Shown: in pieces, positions 1-9,345 of the stretch | How positions within the stretch are numbered: position 1 is the stretch's first letter | Layout: every line of letters begins with the position of its first letter | Assembly (NCBI GenBank): GCA_019339365.1 | Contig: CP079859.1 | Location: 3,100,001-3,164,000, forward strand | Direction: 5' to 3' | Length of the DNA stretch: 64,000 nucleotides | Source: Vibrio neptunius | GTDB lineage: Bacteria > Pseudomonadota > Gammaproteobacteria > Enterobacterales > Vibrionaceae | Program-made: the position numbers and the translations under genes | Notes under the pieces: generated by a model | What the model was told of the DNA's origin: nothing | The model's database searches: none | The model's input: only the letters and a program-made list of their open reading frames with translations

Positions 1-1613
1 AATCTTGAATCGGCACTGCGAACCACACTATCACCCGCTAGAGGTCCTGCGGCTCCAGTTCGCGGGTCGACTCCTGAAAGCTCTTGAGAGACCTGATAAA
101 ACTGGTTGTATGCCGAAACGAATTGCTCAATATCGTCTCGTACGCCCTGACGATCATATTCGATATCAATCTCCGAAGGCGTTTTACCTTGTTCGGAACG
201 ACCTTTGAGCGTTAAGTCTACGCCTTCGATAGCGTCTTCAATGATATTGTTATCACTGGAAAGCTGAGCAACACCATCAAGCAGTACTTTCGAATCCTGC
301 GCGGCTTGTACTTGGCTCATACCACGATAAGCGTCAAATGACTCCTGCGCCGATTTCAGGTCAGCTTGGGCCTGATCAATTCGTTCCAGATATTCTCTTT
401 CTTCTTGCGGCAGTTTGGCACGTTCAAGCTCTTTGGCTTGCTCTGGGCTCAATTCACCTGCCAGAACGCGTGCTTGAAGCGAGGCTCTTTCCTGAGCGAG
501 TTGCTCTTCCAACTCAGCTTGTTTAGCATCTAATGCGGCCTGCGCTTCTTTTGGTGTGACATAGGAGTCCGTCAGAGTACCTGAAGCCGTGACACTCCAA
601 CCAGGAACATCAGGGGCTTTTTCCAGCGCTTTGGCATCTAGTTGAGGCTCGGGCTCCCAATACGAGTCAAGCAATGTACCGGACGCGGTCGCGGTCCAGC
701 CAGGAATACGCTCTTCTGGCTTTAAGTACTTATTAGCTTCGGCACCGGCCGCAGCAGCGGCTGCAGCGGCTGCATCTGATAGCTCGTTACCGACACTTGC
801 ATCTTTTGCCGCATTGGGATCGGCAGCCACTGCCGCTTGTTTGGACGTATCGGCAATCTCCTGATCGACAACCTTTGCCGCCTCGATGTTTTGCTCTGCG
901 ATACGATCGGCAACCGCTTGTTCTTCATCAGTGAGCGGTTTGAGGAGATCTTGTGCCGTGGCACGAGCTTGCTCAAGATCTTTAACACGCTGTTCAAGCG
1001 TTTTGTATTCGAGTCTTTTGAGAAGATTGTCCGGTGCTGATTCCACACTCAATTTCAGAGCGTTTTTTTCACCTGAATTACTCGAGGCTACGATAAGACG
1101 TGGGCCTTCGACATCATTGATGACCGATGCTCGAACGCCTGGATTGGTTTTGCTGCCATTGATACCGCGAACAATATCACTCAGCTTAGAATTTTCCTGT
1201 ACATCAACGGTGAACGTTTCTTCACCGAGAGAAACTTGCAGCTTACCCGGGCCAAATTTCGCATCTTCTGGTACAACATCAGACGCAATTTTATGACTCT
1301 GGGCAAGCTGCAACACATCGATAGCATATCTACCAGCGATAGCTTCAGTGGTTGCCGTCGCGGATACAACGGTATCATCCGTAGACTCTACCTTTCTTGC
1401 AGCAAACGCTTTCTCTTGACGAAAGCTCGCCATCAAGTTTTTCATCGTATCCAACGACTCTCTGAGCCGTCCGTAGGCACTGATACTGGAATCAATTTTG
1501 CCACGCTCATTATCGATTCGTTGCTGTTTAGGTACGCGCTCCGAATCAACAATTTTGCTGACCATGGCATTGATATCCATGCCAGAATTCATCCCTACCG
1601 GGCCAAAGCTCAT
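1..1613 (-). CDS. fliD: Flagellar filament cap protein FliD (C-terminal part outside window)
   Basis: FliD (HAP2) caps the growing flagellar filament and helps flagellin subunits fold into place outside the cell. The frame opens with MSFGPVGMNSGMDINAMV, the usual FliD N-terminus, and stays open for about 537 codons to the window edge. There it reads LAGDSVVRSADSR, a conserved part of the FliD core. The middle (about residues 215-430) is an alanine- and glutamate-rich insert predicted as coiled coil. It carries two near-identical segments of the form PGW-x2-TASGTL-x-DSY around Trp306 and Trp339, 33 residues apart. The gene starts 20 bp downstream of flaG and probably shares its transcript. The start at 1613 is the only ATG fitting the family. 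Confidence 0.93.
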   Translation of the reverse strand, partial: MSFGPVGMNSGMDINAMVSKIVDSERVPKQQRIDNERGKIDSSISAYGRLRESLDTMKNLMASFRQEKAFAARKVESTDDTVVSATATTEAIAGRYAIDVLQLAQSHKIASDVVPEDAKFGPGKLQVSLGEETFTVDVQENSKLSDIVRGINGSKTNPGVRASVINDVEGPRLIVASSNSGEKNALKLSVESAPDNLLKRLEYKTLEQRVKDLEQARATAQDLLKPLTDEEQAVADRIAEQNIEAAKVVDQEIADTSKQAAVAADPNAAKDASVGNELSDAAAAAAAAAGAEANKYLKPEERIPGWTATASGTLLDSYWEPEPQLDAKALEKAPDVPGWSVTASGTLTDSYVTPKEAQAALDAKQAELEEQLAQERASLQARVLAGELSPEQAKELERAKLPQEEREYLERIDQAQADLKSAQESFDAYRGMSQVQAAQDSKVLLDGVAQLSSDNNIIEDAIEGVDLTLKGRSEQGKTPSEIDIEYDRQGVRDDIEQFVSAYNQFYQVSQELSGVDPRTGAAGPLAGDSVVRSADSR

Positions 1614-1633
1614 TCAATCACCTCAAAATACGA

Positions 1634-2062
1634 TCATACCCTCTGGTTCAAAAGCCCCGATGAATACCGAGCTGTTTGATCCCTCAGGCGTCGCAGTATT
1701 TCTAACATTTCCTCATCGGGTATCTGACGAATTATGTCGCCAGTATCCGCTTCATAAATGGTAACTACATCTCTTCCCGATTCTTCGTCGACTCGAAAAG
1801 ATAAGCCAGTGTTAATGGACGCAATGAAATCGTTCATTTGCTGTACCATACGTTGCCGCTCTTCCCTGTTAAGCTTTTCACGTTGTTGAGACGCTTCTAT
1901 CGCTTGATTAACAGCTTCAGCAGCTTGTTCTCTCACTTCGGCTGTAGAAACCTGTTCTTTCCGCGAGGAAACTTGCTGTGCACCATCATATTTTGAAGCA
2001 ACTTTAGTGCCACTTTCTGAGCCGTAAGGCTGGATGTTCGATGTGTAGGATGGTATTTCCAT
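1634..2062 (-). CDS. flaG: Flagellar protein FlaG
   Basis: FlaG family protein of 142 residues, linked to polar filament length and assembly; its exact job is poorly known. The C-terminal half shows the family signature: FIASINTGLSFRVDEESGRD, then a VVTIYEADTGDIIRQIP stretch and a final helix. The N-terminal 60 residues are low complexity and Q/E rich. It lies between flaA (70 bp upstream) and fliD (20 bp downstream), the standard vibrio order. A purine-rich AAGGGAGA ribosome site precedes the ATG. Confidence 0.9.
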   Translation of the reverse strand: MEIPSYTSNIQPYGSESGTKVASKYDGAQQVSSRKEQVSTAEVREQAAEAVNQAIEASQQREKLNREERQRMVQQMNDFIASINTGLSFRVDEESGRDVVTIYEADTGDIIRQIPDEEMLEILRRLRDQTARYSSGLLNQRV

Positions 2063-2132
2063 AACAATCTCCCTTCCACCTTATAGGTTGGTAATCACGT
2101 TACCTACCAATAAGCTCGTTCGAACCTATCGA

Positions 2133-3266
2133 TTAACCTAATAAGCTAAGAGCTGCTGATGGTGATTGTTTTGCCTGCGCCAGGACTGAGGTACTTGCCT
2201 GCTGCAAAATCTGCGACTTAGTCATCTGAGTCGTTTCTTTCGCATAATCAGTATCTCGGATACGGCTACGAGACGCGTTGACGTTCTCGTTGATGTTATC
2301 CAAGTTGCTGATCGCATGGCTGAATCGGTTCTGGAATGCACCCAACTCGGCACGCTGGCTATCTACCGTTTTCAGGGCACCGTCGATGACCGAGACCGCC
2401 ATCTGTGACCCTGCTACAGTAGAAACATCAACATCGGAAACCGTTTTATTTTCAGCGGCACCAAAACCGATATCACCACCTAACGCACCACCAATCGTGA
2501 CATCTGTCGCGACTTTGTTATTCGCAGCGAATAGCTGCAACTTCCCTTCGTCACCAACCGACGCTTTTACGTCTTCACTTTGACCATTGATGTAAGTCGC
2601 AAGCTGCTCGATATCGTCACCAACCTTAGCATTTATGGTTAACTGTTTAGTTTCCCCATGTACGTCAGTATAGTCCAGAGTAAGGTCTGTTGTACCCTGA
2701 GAGACGGTCCAATCGTTATCTTTACCCTGTTGCGCGATGTATGCTTTACCACCCATTGCAGAGGTATCTGAACGCATATTACCCATAGTGAGCATTACAG
2801 CCTCACCTGAGCTCGCACCGATCTGGAATGACTGACTACCAAACGTACCATTAAGCAATTTGTTACCACCAAATGAGGTGGTTTCTGCGATACGGTTTAA
2901 TTCGTCATTGAGTGCGGTAACCTCTTCTTGAATCGCAATACGCTCTGAACGCGAGTTCGAACCATTTGACGATTGCAATGACAGGTCACGCATACGTTGA
3001 AGGATATTGGTTGTCTCATTCATTGCACCTTCAGCCGTCTGTGCAATGGAGATACCATCGTTTGCGTTTTTCACCGCCATGTCTAAACCACGACTTTGCG
3101 ATGTTAAACGGTTGGAAATTTGGAGGCCTGCAGCGTCATCACGAGCACTGTTAATTTTGTAACCCGACGATAGACGCTCCATCGATCTCTGCATGCCATC
3201 AGCAGCACCATTAAGGTATCGCTGAGCAGTCATCGCAGACACATTGGTGTTTACGTTAATTGCCAT
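2133..3266 (-). CDS. flaA: Polar flagellin (FlaA position)
   Basis: Flagellin subunit of the polar filament, 377 residues. The N-terminal D0/D1 domain ([18 protein letters not shown], then [20 protein letters not shown]) and the C-terminal D0 domain ([20 protein letters not shown] to SLLG) are intact, with a variable middle of about 150 residues. I place the start at 3266, seven codons inside the longest frame, because it gives the universal MAINVNTN start and a good AAGGAGAT site. It is the promoter-distal copy of three tandem flagellins and next to flaG, so the flaA name rests on gene order. A sigma-28-like promoter lies 80-106 bp upstream of the start. Confidence 0.93.
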   Translation of the reverse strand: MAINVNTNVSAMTAQRYLNGAADGMQRSMERLSSGYKINSARDDAAGLQISNRLTSQSRGLDMAVKNANDGISIAQTAEGAMNETTNILQRMRDLSLQSSNGSNSRSERIAIQEEVTALNDELNRIAETTSFGGNKLLNGTFGSQSFQIGASSGEAVMLTMGNMRSDTSAMGGKAYIAQQGKDNDWTVSQGTTDLTLDYTDVHGETKQLTINAKVGDDIEQLATYINGQSEDVKASVGDEGKLQLFAANNKVATDVTIGGALGGDIGFGAAENKTVSDVDVSTVAGSQMAVSVIDGALKTVDSQRAELGAFQNRFSHAISNLDNINENVNASRSRIRDTDYAKETTQMTKSQILQQASTSVLAQAKQSPSAALSLLG

Positions 3267-3345
3267 ATTGATCTCCTTAGGCATTAAGGTGATGCACCTC
3301 AGCGTCTCTCACCTCACTTTGGTGCATCTCATTTCTCTCAGTCCT

Positions 3346-3372
3346 TTAACGGCGAAAGAAATATATCCTTTA
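3346..3372 (-). promoter_or_regulatory. Sigma-28 (FliA) promoter of flaA
   Basis: On the minus strand the site reads TAAAGGAT, 11 bases, GCCGTTAA. This matches the FliA consensus TAAAGTTT-N11-GCCGATAA in both boxes and in spacing. It lies 80 bp upstream of the flaA start. Confidence 0.8.
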
Positions 3373-3450
3373 GAAAAATTTTTAAAAAAATTTCTGTGAT
3401 GAGTATCAATAAGCTATAAATATCTTTAAAATCAAATAATTATAAAAACA

Positions 3451-3480
3451 AAAAAAATCCAGCCGAAGCTGGATTTTTTT
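3451..3480 (-). terminator. Rho-independent terminator after flaB
   Basis: A 13-bp perfect stem (AAAAAAATCCAGC and its complement) with a CGAA tetraloop ends 15 bp past the flaB stop. T-runs flank both sides, so it can work on both strands. It separates flaB from the flaA promoter. Confidence 0.9.
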
Positions 3481-3494
3481 TGGAGATTTTAAAC

Positions 3495-4628
3495 TTAGCC
3501 TAGAAGATTAAGAGCTGAGTTTGGTGTTTGTTTTGCCTGGGCAAGAATCGAACTTGAAGCCTGAGAAAGAATTTGCGATTTAGTCAATGCTGTTGTTTCT
3601 TTCGCAAAGTCAGTGTCTTTGATACGGCTCTTAGACGCATTCACATTCTCATTAATGTTATCTAAGTTGCTAATCGCGTGGTTGAAGCGGTTCTGGAAAG
3701 CACCCAGCTCAGCTCGGTGGCTATCTACATACTTCAATGCCGAGTCAATGATTGCCACAGATTCTTGAGCACCACCCACTGATGTCACGTTAATCGTATC
3801 GACAGTTACAGCTTGACCTTGCCCCATGCTAAGTTCGCCAGCCAGACCACCGCCAAAGCTTACTGCACCTTCCACTTTATCTGTACCAGCAAATACCTGT
3901 AGTTTACCATCTTGGTCAACAGATGCTTTAACCATGTCAGTCTGACCATTGATGTATGTCGCTAGCTCTTCAATATCGTCGCCTTCTTTGGCATTGATGT
4001 TAATGGTTTGCTGTTGGCCGGCAGTATCAGTCAGTGTGATAGCCAAGTCGTTTGCACCTGCCTGTACTGTCCAATCTTTATCTTTACCATTTGCTGCTTG
4101 GTAGCTTGTACCGCCCATGCCAACGTTGTCTGAACGCATGTCGTTCAAAGTCAACATCACGGCTTCACCGTTGTCTGCACCAATTTGGAAAGATTTCGTC
4201 GCGTAAGTACCGTTCAGTAATTTGTTGCCGCCAAAAGAGGTGGTTTCTGCGATACGGTTAAGTTCGTCGTTTAGTGCGGTTACTTCTTCCTGAATCGCAA
4301 CGCGCTCTGATTTAGAGTTAGAACCGTTCGCCGATTGTAGCGAAAGGTCACGCATACGTTGCAAGATGTTAGTCGTTTCATTCATCGCACCTTCAGCAGT
4401 TTGTGCGATAGAAATACCGTCATTCGCGTTACGCACTGCAACATCTAGACCGCGGCTTTGCACATTCAAACGGTTAGAGATCTGTAGACCTGCTGCGTCA
4501 TCTTTAGCGCTATTAATCTTGAAGCCAGAAGATAGACGTTCCATTGAAGTTTGTTGTGCATTGTTAGCGCCATTTAGGTAACGCTGTGCTGTCATTGCTG
4601 CTACGTTTGTGTTTACATTCACTGCCAT
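3495..4628 (-). CDS. flaB: Polar flagellin (FlaB position)
   Basis: Second polar flagellin, also 377 residues. It has the same conserved ends ([38 protein letters not shown] to NLLG) and a diverged middle ([18 protein letters not shown] region). The longest frame begins at 4820, but those 64 extra residues are not flagellin-like. The start at 4628 has a GGAGAAATCACC leader and the family N-terminus. The gene has its own sigma-28-like promoter and its own terminator, so it is a single-gene unit inside the cluster. Confidence 0.93.
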   Translation of the reverse strand: MAVNVNTNVAAMTAQRYLNGANNAQQTSMERLSSGFKINSAKDDAAGLQISNRLNVQSRGLDVAVRNANDGISIAQTAEGAMNETTNILQRMRDLSLQSANGSNSKSERVAIQEEVTALNDELNRIAETTSFGGNKLLNGTYATKSFQIGADNGEAVMLTLNDMRSDNVGMGGTSYQAANGKDKDWTVQAGANDLAITLTDTAGQQQTININAKEGDDIEELATYINGQTDMVKASVDQDGKLQVFAGTDKVEGAVSFGGGLAGELSMGQGQAVTVDTINVTSVGGAQESVAIIDSALKYVDSHRAELGAFQNRFNHAISNLDNINENVNASKSRIKDTDFAKETTALTKSQILSQASSSILAQAKQTPNSALNLLG

Positions 4629-4711
4629 GGTGATTTCTCCGTTTGATTTTCCGATGTAACCGGTTTCCGACGTCTCGGAAAACCAAAGTAGTTCTCTCAA
4701 AGTTACTTTTA

Positions 4712-4738
4712 TTAACGGCTCAATTTCGAGAACCTTGA
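4712..4738 (-). promoter_or_regulatory. Sigma-28 (FliA) promoter of flaB
   Basis: The minus strand reads TCAAGGTT, 11 bases, GCCGTTAA. Spacing is exactly that of the FliA consensus and the -10 box is identical to the flaA one. It ends 84 bp upstream of the flaB start. Confidence 0.75.
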
Positions 4739-4873
4739 GTATTTTTTTAAGTTTTTTTTGAAAAAAATGCTTTTGGAGAAGGAAAGTTGACCAAATACGA
4801 AAAAACTTAAAAAAACGCAATTTTTCGCTAAAGCTTTAATTCACTCAGTCGATAATATTTTCTTTTTTGATAA

Positions 4874-6007
4874 TTAACCCAATAAGGTAAGGGCTAGATT
4901 TGGCTGTTGTTTAGCCTGTGCTAGGATGGATGTGCTAACTTGCTGTAAAATCTGTTGCTTAAGCATTTGAGTGGTTTCTTTAGCGTAGTCAGTGTCTTTT
5001 ATACGGCTATTCGACGCGGCCAAATTTTCATTGATATTACCTAGGTTGTTAATCGCATGATTAAAGCGATTTTGCATCGCCCCTAATTCGGCGCGATGAC
5101 CATCAACATATTTAAGTGCGGTATCTATGACAGATACCGCTCGCTGTGCGCCGCCAACGTTAGAAATGTCCAGATTATCAACCGCTTCATAACCAGCTAG
5201 CCCCATTTTCAGTTTGCCTGCAAGGCTGCCAGAAAAAAGAAATAGTCCCTGATGTTTCTTTGCCTGCCATGAAGACTTGCAACTGACCATCTTCATTTAC
5301 AGAGGCCGAGACTTTATCCGTTTGACCATTGATGTAAGTGGCTAACTCTTCGATGTCATCACCGACCTTAGCCTTAATCTGAATTAATTCCTGCTGACCC
5401 TCGGCATTGGTGTATTCCATCACCAACGTTTGGCTGCTCTTAGAAACCTGCCAGTTATTGTCCGCTTTTCCAGCAGCAATATAACTGAAGCCCCCATCTC
5501 TATACTATCGGATCGCATGTTCTTCAGAGACACCTGAACCGCTTCACCGGAACTACCACCAATTTGAAAAGAAGAACTGGCAAATGAACCATTGAGCAAT
5601 TTTCGACCACCAAAAGAGGTAGTTTCGGCAATTCTATTCAATTCATCATTCAAAGCCGCCATTTCTTCCTGTAATGCACCTCTTTCTGATCGACTGTTCG
5701 AACCATTCGCCGATTGTAATGAAAGATCACGCATGCGTTGAAGAAGGTTGGTCGTCTCACTCATCGCACCTTCGGCTGTCTGCATGATGGATATACCGTC
5801 GTTCGCATTGCGCATTGCGACGTCCAAACCACGCATCTGAGACTCAAGTCGATTCGAGATCTGCAAACCTGCGGCATCGTCTTTAGCACTATTAATACGA
5901 TTCCCTGAAGATAACCTCTCCAGAGATTGGTTCAGCATGTTCGTCGCATTCGTAAGATAACGCTGCGCCGTCATTGCTGATACGTTGGTATTAACAGTGA
6001 TTGCCAT
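4874..6007 (-). CDS. flaF: Polar flagellin (FlaF position), two compensating frameshifts
   Basis: Third flagellin, promoter-proximal. As given, the reading frame is broken twice. A G-run (C5 on the plus strand, 5491-5495) lacks one base, and a T-run (A6 on plus, 5233-5238) has one extra. Correcting both restores continuous flagellin sequence through [15 protein letters not shown] and [13 protein letters not shown], and the gene spans 1134 bp, exactly the length of flaA and flaB. N- and C-terminal D0 domains are conserved. The two errors cancel in length and sit in homopolymers, so I treat the gene as probably intact. If they are real, the product stops after 195 residues. Confidence 0.85.
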
Positions 6008-6044
6008 AACGATAGATAGTCTTTCCTCAACAGGGTTATCTGTT

Positions 6045-6070
6045 ATATCGGCCTGAGGAGATTTTCTTTA
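6045..6070 (-). promoter_or_regulatory. Sigma-28-like promoter of flaF
   Basis: The minus strand reads TAAAGAAA, 10 bases, GCCGATAT. The boxes match the FliA consensus well; the spacer is one base shorter than usual (10, not 11), which may itself be a sequence error. The -10 box lies 37 bp upstream of the start. Confidence 0.65.
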
Positions 6071-6082
6071 GTCTTTTTTGCA

Positions 6083-6111
6083 CAAAAAAACCGAGCGTAT
6101 TAGCTCGGTTT
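6083..6111 (-). terminator. Terminator after the Dyp peroxidase gene
   Basis: The stem AAACCGAGC with loop TAATAC is followed on the minus strand by a T-run (A-run at 6084-6090). It lies 43 bp past the peroxidase stop and just upstream of the flaF promoter, so it insulates the flagellin cluster. Confidence 0.85.
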
Positions 6112-6153
6112 AAAATCGGTATAGTCCACAGGCTTTAGTTTGCTTTCATTGAC

Positions 6154-7056
6154 TTACTTAAGCTTTAACCCGTTTAGCATTTCTACAGACGGGGCAAAGA
6201 AGTATGCGCCTGTCACGGCTCTAGTAAAGCGCAATAACTGGTCTGTTTTACCATCAGTCTCGCCATACATGCTTTCCAGCATGGCTTTAAAATTGTGTAA
6301 CGTATTGCAGTAGGCAATAAACAGCAGGCCATGCTCACCTGACACACTGCCATAAGGCAAGCTATGGCGAACAATCTTCAGGCCTTTACCTTCTTCTTTA
6401 ATGTCCACACGACCAACGTGGGACGCAGCTGGCACATTATCTAACTCAATCGAATCCGGTTTAGTCCGCCCGATGACTTTTTCTTGAGCAGACACATTCA
6501 GTCGATTCCAAGAAGGCAGGTCATGGACAAAACGCTGGACCATAACGTAACTGCCACCAGCCAACTCTCCTTGAGGAATAATGGCCACTTCATGACGCTG
6601 GCTCTCTTTCGGGTTTTCTGTCCCATCGACAAAATCCGTCATATCTCGCGAGTCAAGATAGCGATAACCATAGGTTTCATCAACCACTACTACGTTGTCT
6701 GAAGCTTGTGCAAAGAATGTGCGCAGCAGATAAAAGTGCAAATCATGACGATTCGAATGGCAGTGGATAAGCACATCTACATCAGAACTCGGCGCTATGG
6801 TGCTGCCTTCTCCAAGCGGTGGGAAGTCAATCAGTTCGTCTGGCATTGCAGCATCACATTTTGACCAGAACGACTTGCTGAACGCAACGGAAAGAGTCAG
6901 CTCAGCCCCAGGTTGCTGCTGATTAAGCTCTTCTACAAGTGTTAGTAGAGCCTGTAGCTGTTCCAGTACGGCAGCATGTTCCTGTGTCACCTTAAGCAGC
7001 GTGTATTGAGCGAAAGGTCCTGCTTCAGGAAGGATGGCACTTTGAGGGATTGTCAT
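6154..7056 (-). CDS. yfeX: Dyp-type heme peroxidase (YfeX-like)
   Basis: Cytoplasmic dye-decolorising heme peroxidase of 300 residues, close to the length of E. coli YfeX; there is no Tat signal as in EfeB. The GxxDG active-site motif is seen as DFVDGTENP, the proximal heme histidine as ASHVGRVD, and the distal arginine region as KIVRHSLPYG. These proteins reduce peroxides with porphyrin or dye-like substrates; the natural substrate is not established. A DUF2919 membrane protein gene lies 82 bp upstream on the same strand. yfeX and a DUF2919 gene (yfeZ) are also near each other in enterics, which supports the name. Confidence 0.85.
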   Translation of the reverse strand: MTIPQSAILPEAGPFAQYTLLKVTQEHAAVLEQLQALLTLVEELNQQQPGAELTLSVAFSKSFWSKCDAAMPDELIDFPPLGEGSTIAPSSDVDVLIHCHSNRHDLHFYLLRTFFAQASDNVVVVDETYGYRYLDSRDMTDFVDGTENPKESQRHEVAIIPQGELAGGSYVMVQRFVHDLPSWNRLNVSAQEKVIGRTKPDSIELDNVPAASHVGRVDIKEEGKGLKIVRHSLPYGSVSGEHGLLFIAYCNTLHNFKAMLESMYGETDGKTDQLLRFTRAVTGAYFFAPSVEMLNGLKLK

Positions 7057-7138
7057 TTTTATGTCCTCACATTTACATATTTGCTCAGTGTATTGGGTTC
7101 TGTTTTAAGCGTATTGATAGCGTTCATCACCTGTTACG

Positions 7139-7597
7139 TCAATCAGATGGCGGCGCAGAAAAACAATCGCGTACGCTGCGACTCTTATAGATATAAAGCA
7201 TAAACCACAGCAGAAATAGCAAAGTGGCGGCATTCGCCCAACGAAAAGCGCCATGCTCTAGATAGACGTGATAAAGCGTTTGAACAAACTGGCCGCCAAT
7301 CGCTAGCATGGTAATCGTTTTACCCCAACAGACTAACTGGCTTATCCATTTTCGTTCCGGGCTGCGCAAGCTGATCATCCACATTAACGCGATGCTAGGC
7401 AGCCCCATCGCCAACCCCAGATACAACATTGAATGATCGGGGTAGACAATATTGAGGATCTTAACGCCGCTTTCTCGGCTCGCACCAGCGACAACAAAGA
7501 CCACCCAAGCTTTGGCGAGAAACAGCCAACCCAGCCAGAGCCATTTAGGGGCTTTGAGAAAACCATGTTTATCGTATTGTTCTAAAGCGTATCGCAC
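7139..7597 (-). CDS. DUF2919 inner-membrane protein (YfeZ-like)
   Basis: 152-residue membrane protein of the DUF2919 family with four predicted hydrophobic helices (about residues 20-40, 55-75, 88-108, 120-138). The N-terminal segment RYALEQYDKHGFLKAP is typical of the family. Function is unknown. It sits directly upstream of the Dyp peroxidase on the same strand and may be cotranscribed with it. Confidence 0.75.
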   Translation of the reverse strand: MRYALEQYDKHGFLKAPKWLWLGWLFLAKAWVVFVVAGASRESGVKILNIVYPDHSMLYLGLAMGLPSIALMWMISLRSPERKWISQLVCWGKTITMLAIGGQFVQTLYHVYLEHGAFRWANAATLLFLLWFMLYIYKSRSVRDCFSAPPSD

Positions 7598-7802
7598 TGA
7601 TTGGTCACTGCGGTTGAAAGATTAGACTCCACTCTATACCAATTGAATTTTTTTGCTATCAGATATTAGCCATAAAACTCATTGGCTATTAGATGATAGA
7701 AAGTACATCTCGTAACGTGCTATTTAGTGGAGTAACTTCAATGATGAACAAGATTAGATCGTGTTAAAATAAAGCGACATTAATCTCGCGGTAACAACCT
7801 TA

Positions 7803-8147
7803 ATGAACAACAAAGTCGTGCCATCACAGGAAACACAACAAGAAGCGATGAATATTGCCAAAGCTACCCAGAAACCCGGCCAAACCAAAGAGCAAACCAA
7901 GTTGATCGCTCAAGGCATAGAAAAAGGCATTGCCCAATACAAGAAACAGCACAAAGAAAAAGCCCGCCAGGCAGACAAGGCTAAGAAAAAAGCGCAGAAA
8001 GCCAAACAAGCTCAACACGCTGCACTAGTGCAATCAAAAGCTGAAACAGTGACAACGATAGAAGCACAATCAAAAACCAATATGCTACCATGGGCACTGT
8101 TAGCCCTTAGTTGGATTGGTTTTATTATTTATGTCACTCAAGTTTAG
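7803..8147 (+). CDS. DUF2956 protein, coiled coil with C-terminal membrane anchor
   Basis: 114 residues. The first 90 are hydrophilic and very rich in K, Q and A (a charged helix or coiled coil, about residues 25-80). A single transmembrane helix near the C-terminus (MLPWALLALSWIGFIIYV) follows. This matches the DUF2956 family of gammaproteobacteria, which has no known function. The layout suggests a tail-anchored protein facing the cytoplasm. It overlaps the next gene by 17 bp. Confidence 0.75.
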   Translation: MNNKVVPSQETQQEAMNIAKATQKPGQTKEQTKLIAQGIEKGIAQYKKQHKEKARQADKAKKKAQKAKQAQHAALVQSKAETVTTIEAQSKTNMLPWALLALSWIGFIIYVTQV

Positions 8148-8484
8148 TCAGGTATGCAAAATAGTTATGTCGCTTGCTTTAGTCGCAGGTTGTACAACCC
8201 CAGCCACTCCACTCAATCATGATGCCAACATGGTCCAGATTAGAATGGACAGCAGTTTCGATCCCTCGAACTGTCAATGGCAGGGCGATCTTACTGGCAG
8301 TGAGGGACACTGGTACACTTACCTATTCTACCCTAACGATATCATGGTTCAGGGAGCCGTTAATCAAATAAAAAATCGCGCCAGTCAGCTTGGCGCGAAT
8401 ACCGTTTTTATGACCTCACCACAAGACTTCACCACATCATTTACCATCCTGGGCAGTGCCTATAACTGCCCTGCAGGTCGTTAG
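8131..8484 (+). CDS. DUF4156 lipoprotein
   Basis: Small outer-envelope lipoprotein of 117 residues. The signal peptide MSLKFSQVCKIVMSLALVAG ends at a lipobox with Cys21 (LVAG-C). I start at 8131 rather than 8116 because this gives a compact signal peptide. The mature part has the GSEGHWYTYLFYPNDIMVQGA and NRASQLGANTV segments typical of DUF4156. It overlaps the end of the DUF2956 gene by 17 bp and the convergent HTH gene by 4 bp. Function unknown. Confidence 0.75.
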   Translation: MSLKFSQVCKIVMSLALVAGCTTPATPLNHDANMVQIRMDSSFDPSNCQWQGDLTGSEGHWYTYLFYPNDIMVQGAVNQIKNRASQLGANTVFMTSPQDFTTSFTILGSAYNCPAGR

Positions 8485-8768
8485 GCACAAAATCCCAAAG
8501 AAGCAGCGATGTCAGCTTCTCTGTCCAATACCCACTGGCTATCGAAAGGCCCCCAATCAGACAACTGATAATATCCATCATTGTGTCTGCGACCATCCTG
8601 AATGAACATCAGTTCGATGCCAATACCAGGCAGAGCTTTTATTACGTCTTGAATCGTCCGACGCGGCCAACCTGTTTCCTCAATCAGTTTCGGCACATTC
8701 GGCCTGTCGAGATTCTGAACCAGTAATGCTAGATATAAGCGCCTTGCAAAAACAGGACTCAATTCCAT
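8481..8768 (-). CDS. Winged helix-turn-helix protein, unknown role
   Basis: 95-residue protein with a helix-turn-helix at about residues 22-48 (NVPKLIEETGWPRRTIQDVIKAL) followed by a short wing-like region (GIELMFIQDGRRHNDGYYQL). It looks like a stand-alone DNA-binding domain without a sensor domain. GAGG lies upstream of the ATG. Conserved hypothetical in vibrios as far as I recall; target unknown. Confidence 0.7.
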   Translation of the reverse strand: MELSPVFARRLYLALLVQNLDRPNVPKLIEETGWPRRTIQDVIKALPGIGIELMFIQDGRRHNDGYYQLSDWGPFDSQWVLDREADIAASLGFCA

Positions 8769-8981
8769 TGATACCTCCTATAAATTTCTAGAGTCATTAT
8801 TTCTGTTTTGCTTTGCGGTGTGTTGCGTTTGATCAATAACTCATCGATCCTCAGCGTTTGAAACACATTTTTTTTGTAAGATAAAATATATTAGAGACAC
8901 TTTTGTCTCTGATAACAGTTCCTGCTAGGATGCCAAAAAGCTTCTAATAACTTTATATAAGTCACTCTCAAGGGTTTAACT

Positions 8982-9328
8982 ATGACAATCACCATGTACG
9001 GAATTCCCAACTGCGATACCATCAAAAAGCCAAAAAATGGCTGGAAGCAGAAGGGGTGGAATTCCAATTCCATGACTACCGTAAACAGGGCGTTGATAAA
9101 CAAATGGTTGAAACATTTTGCCAACAACTCGGCTGGGAAAATGTGCTTAACAAACGCGGCACGACTTTTCGTCAGCTAACTCAGGAACAGAAAGACGGCC
9201 TGAACGAAGCCAACGCTATTGATCTGCTGGTAGAGCAACCGGCGATGATCAAACGCCCAATTTTAGTCTCTGGTGATGACTACCACCTTGGCTTTAAAGC
9301 CGATCAATACTCAGCCATTTTCTCTTAA
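8982..9328 (+). CDS. yffB: ArsC/Spx-family thioredoxin-fold protein YffB (one-base deletion)
   Basis: ArsC-family reductase-like protein. The N-terminus [16 protein letters not shown] has a single Cys in the CxxS/CxxC position (NCDT). At 9029 one G is missing: inserting it gives [25 protein letters not shown] and a continuous 115-residue product through [20 protein letters not shown]. As given, the first frame runs off after 65 residues. It lies 17 bp before dapE, the same pairing as yffB-dapE in E. coli. The missing base sits next to an A5 run and is probably a sequence error. Role unclear; some relatives are glutathione-dependent reductases. Confidence 0.85.
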
Positions 9329-9345
9329 GCAAAAGGAATTCAAGG

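Noticed and set aside
886..1296. Plus-strand open frame of 136 codons inside fliD
   Set aside because: It lies opposite a clear FliD frame and has no family features; a shadow of its codon use.
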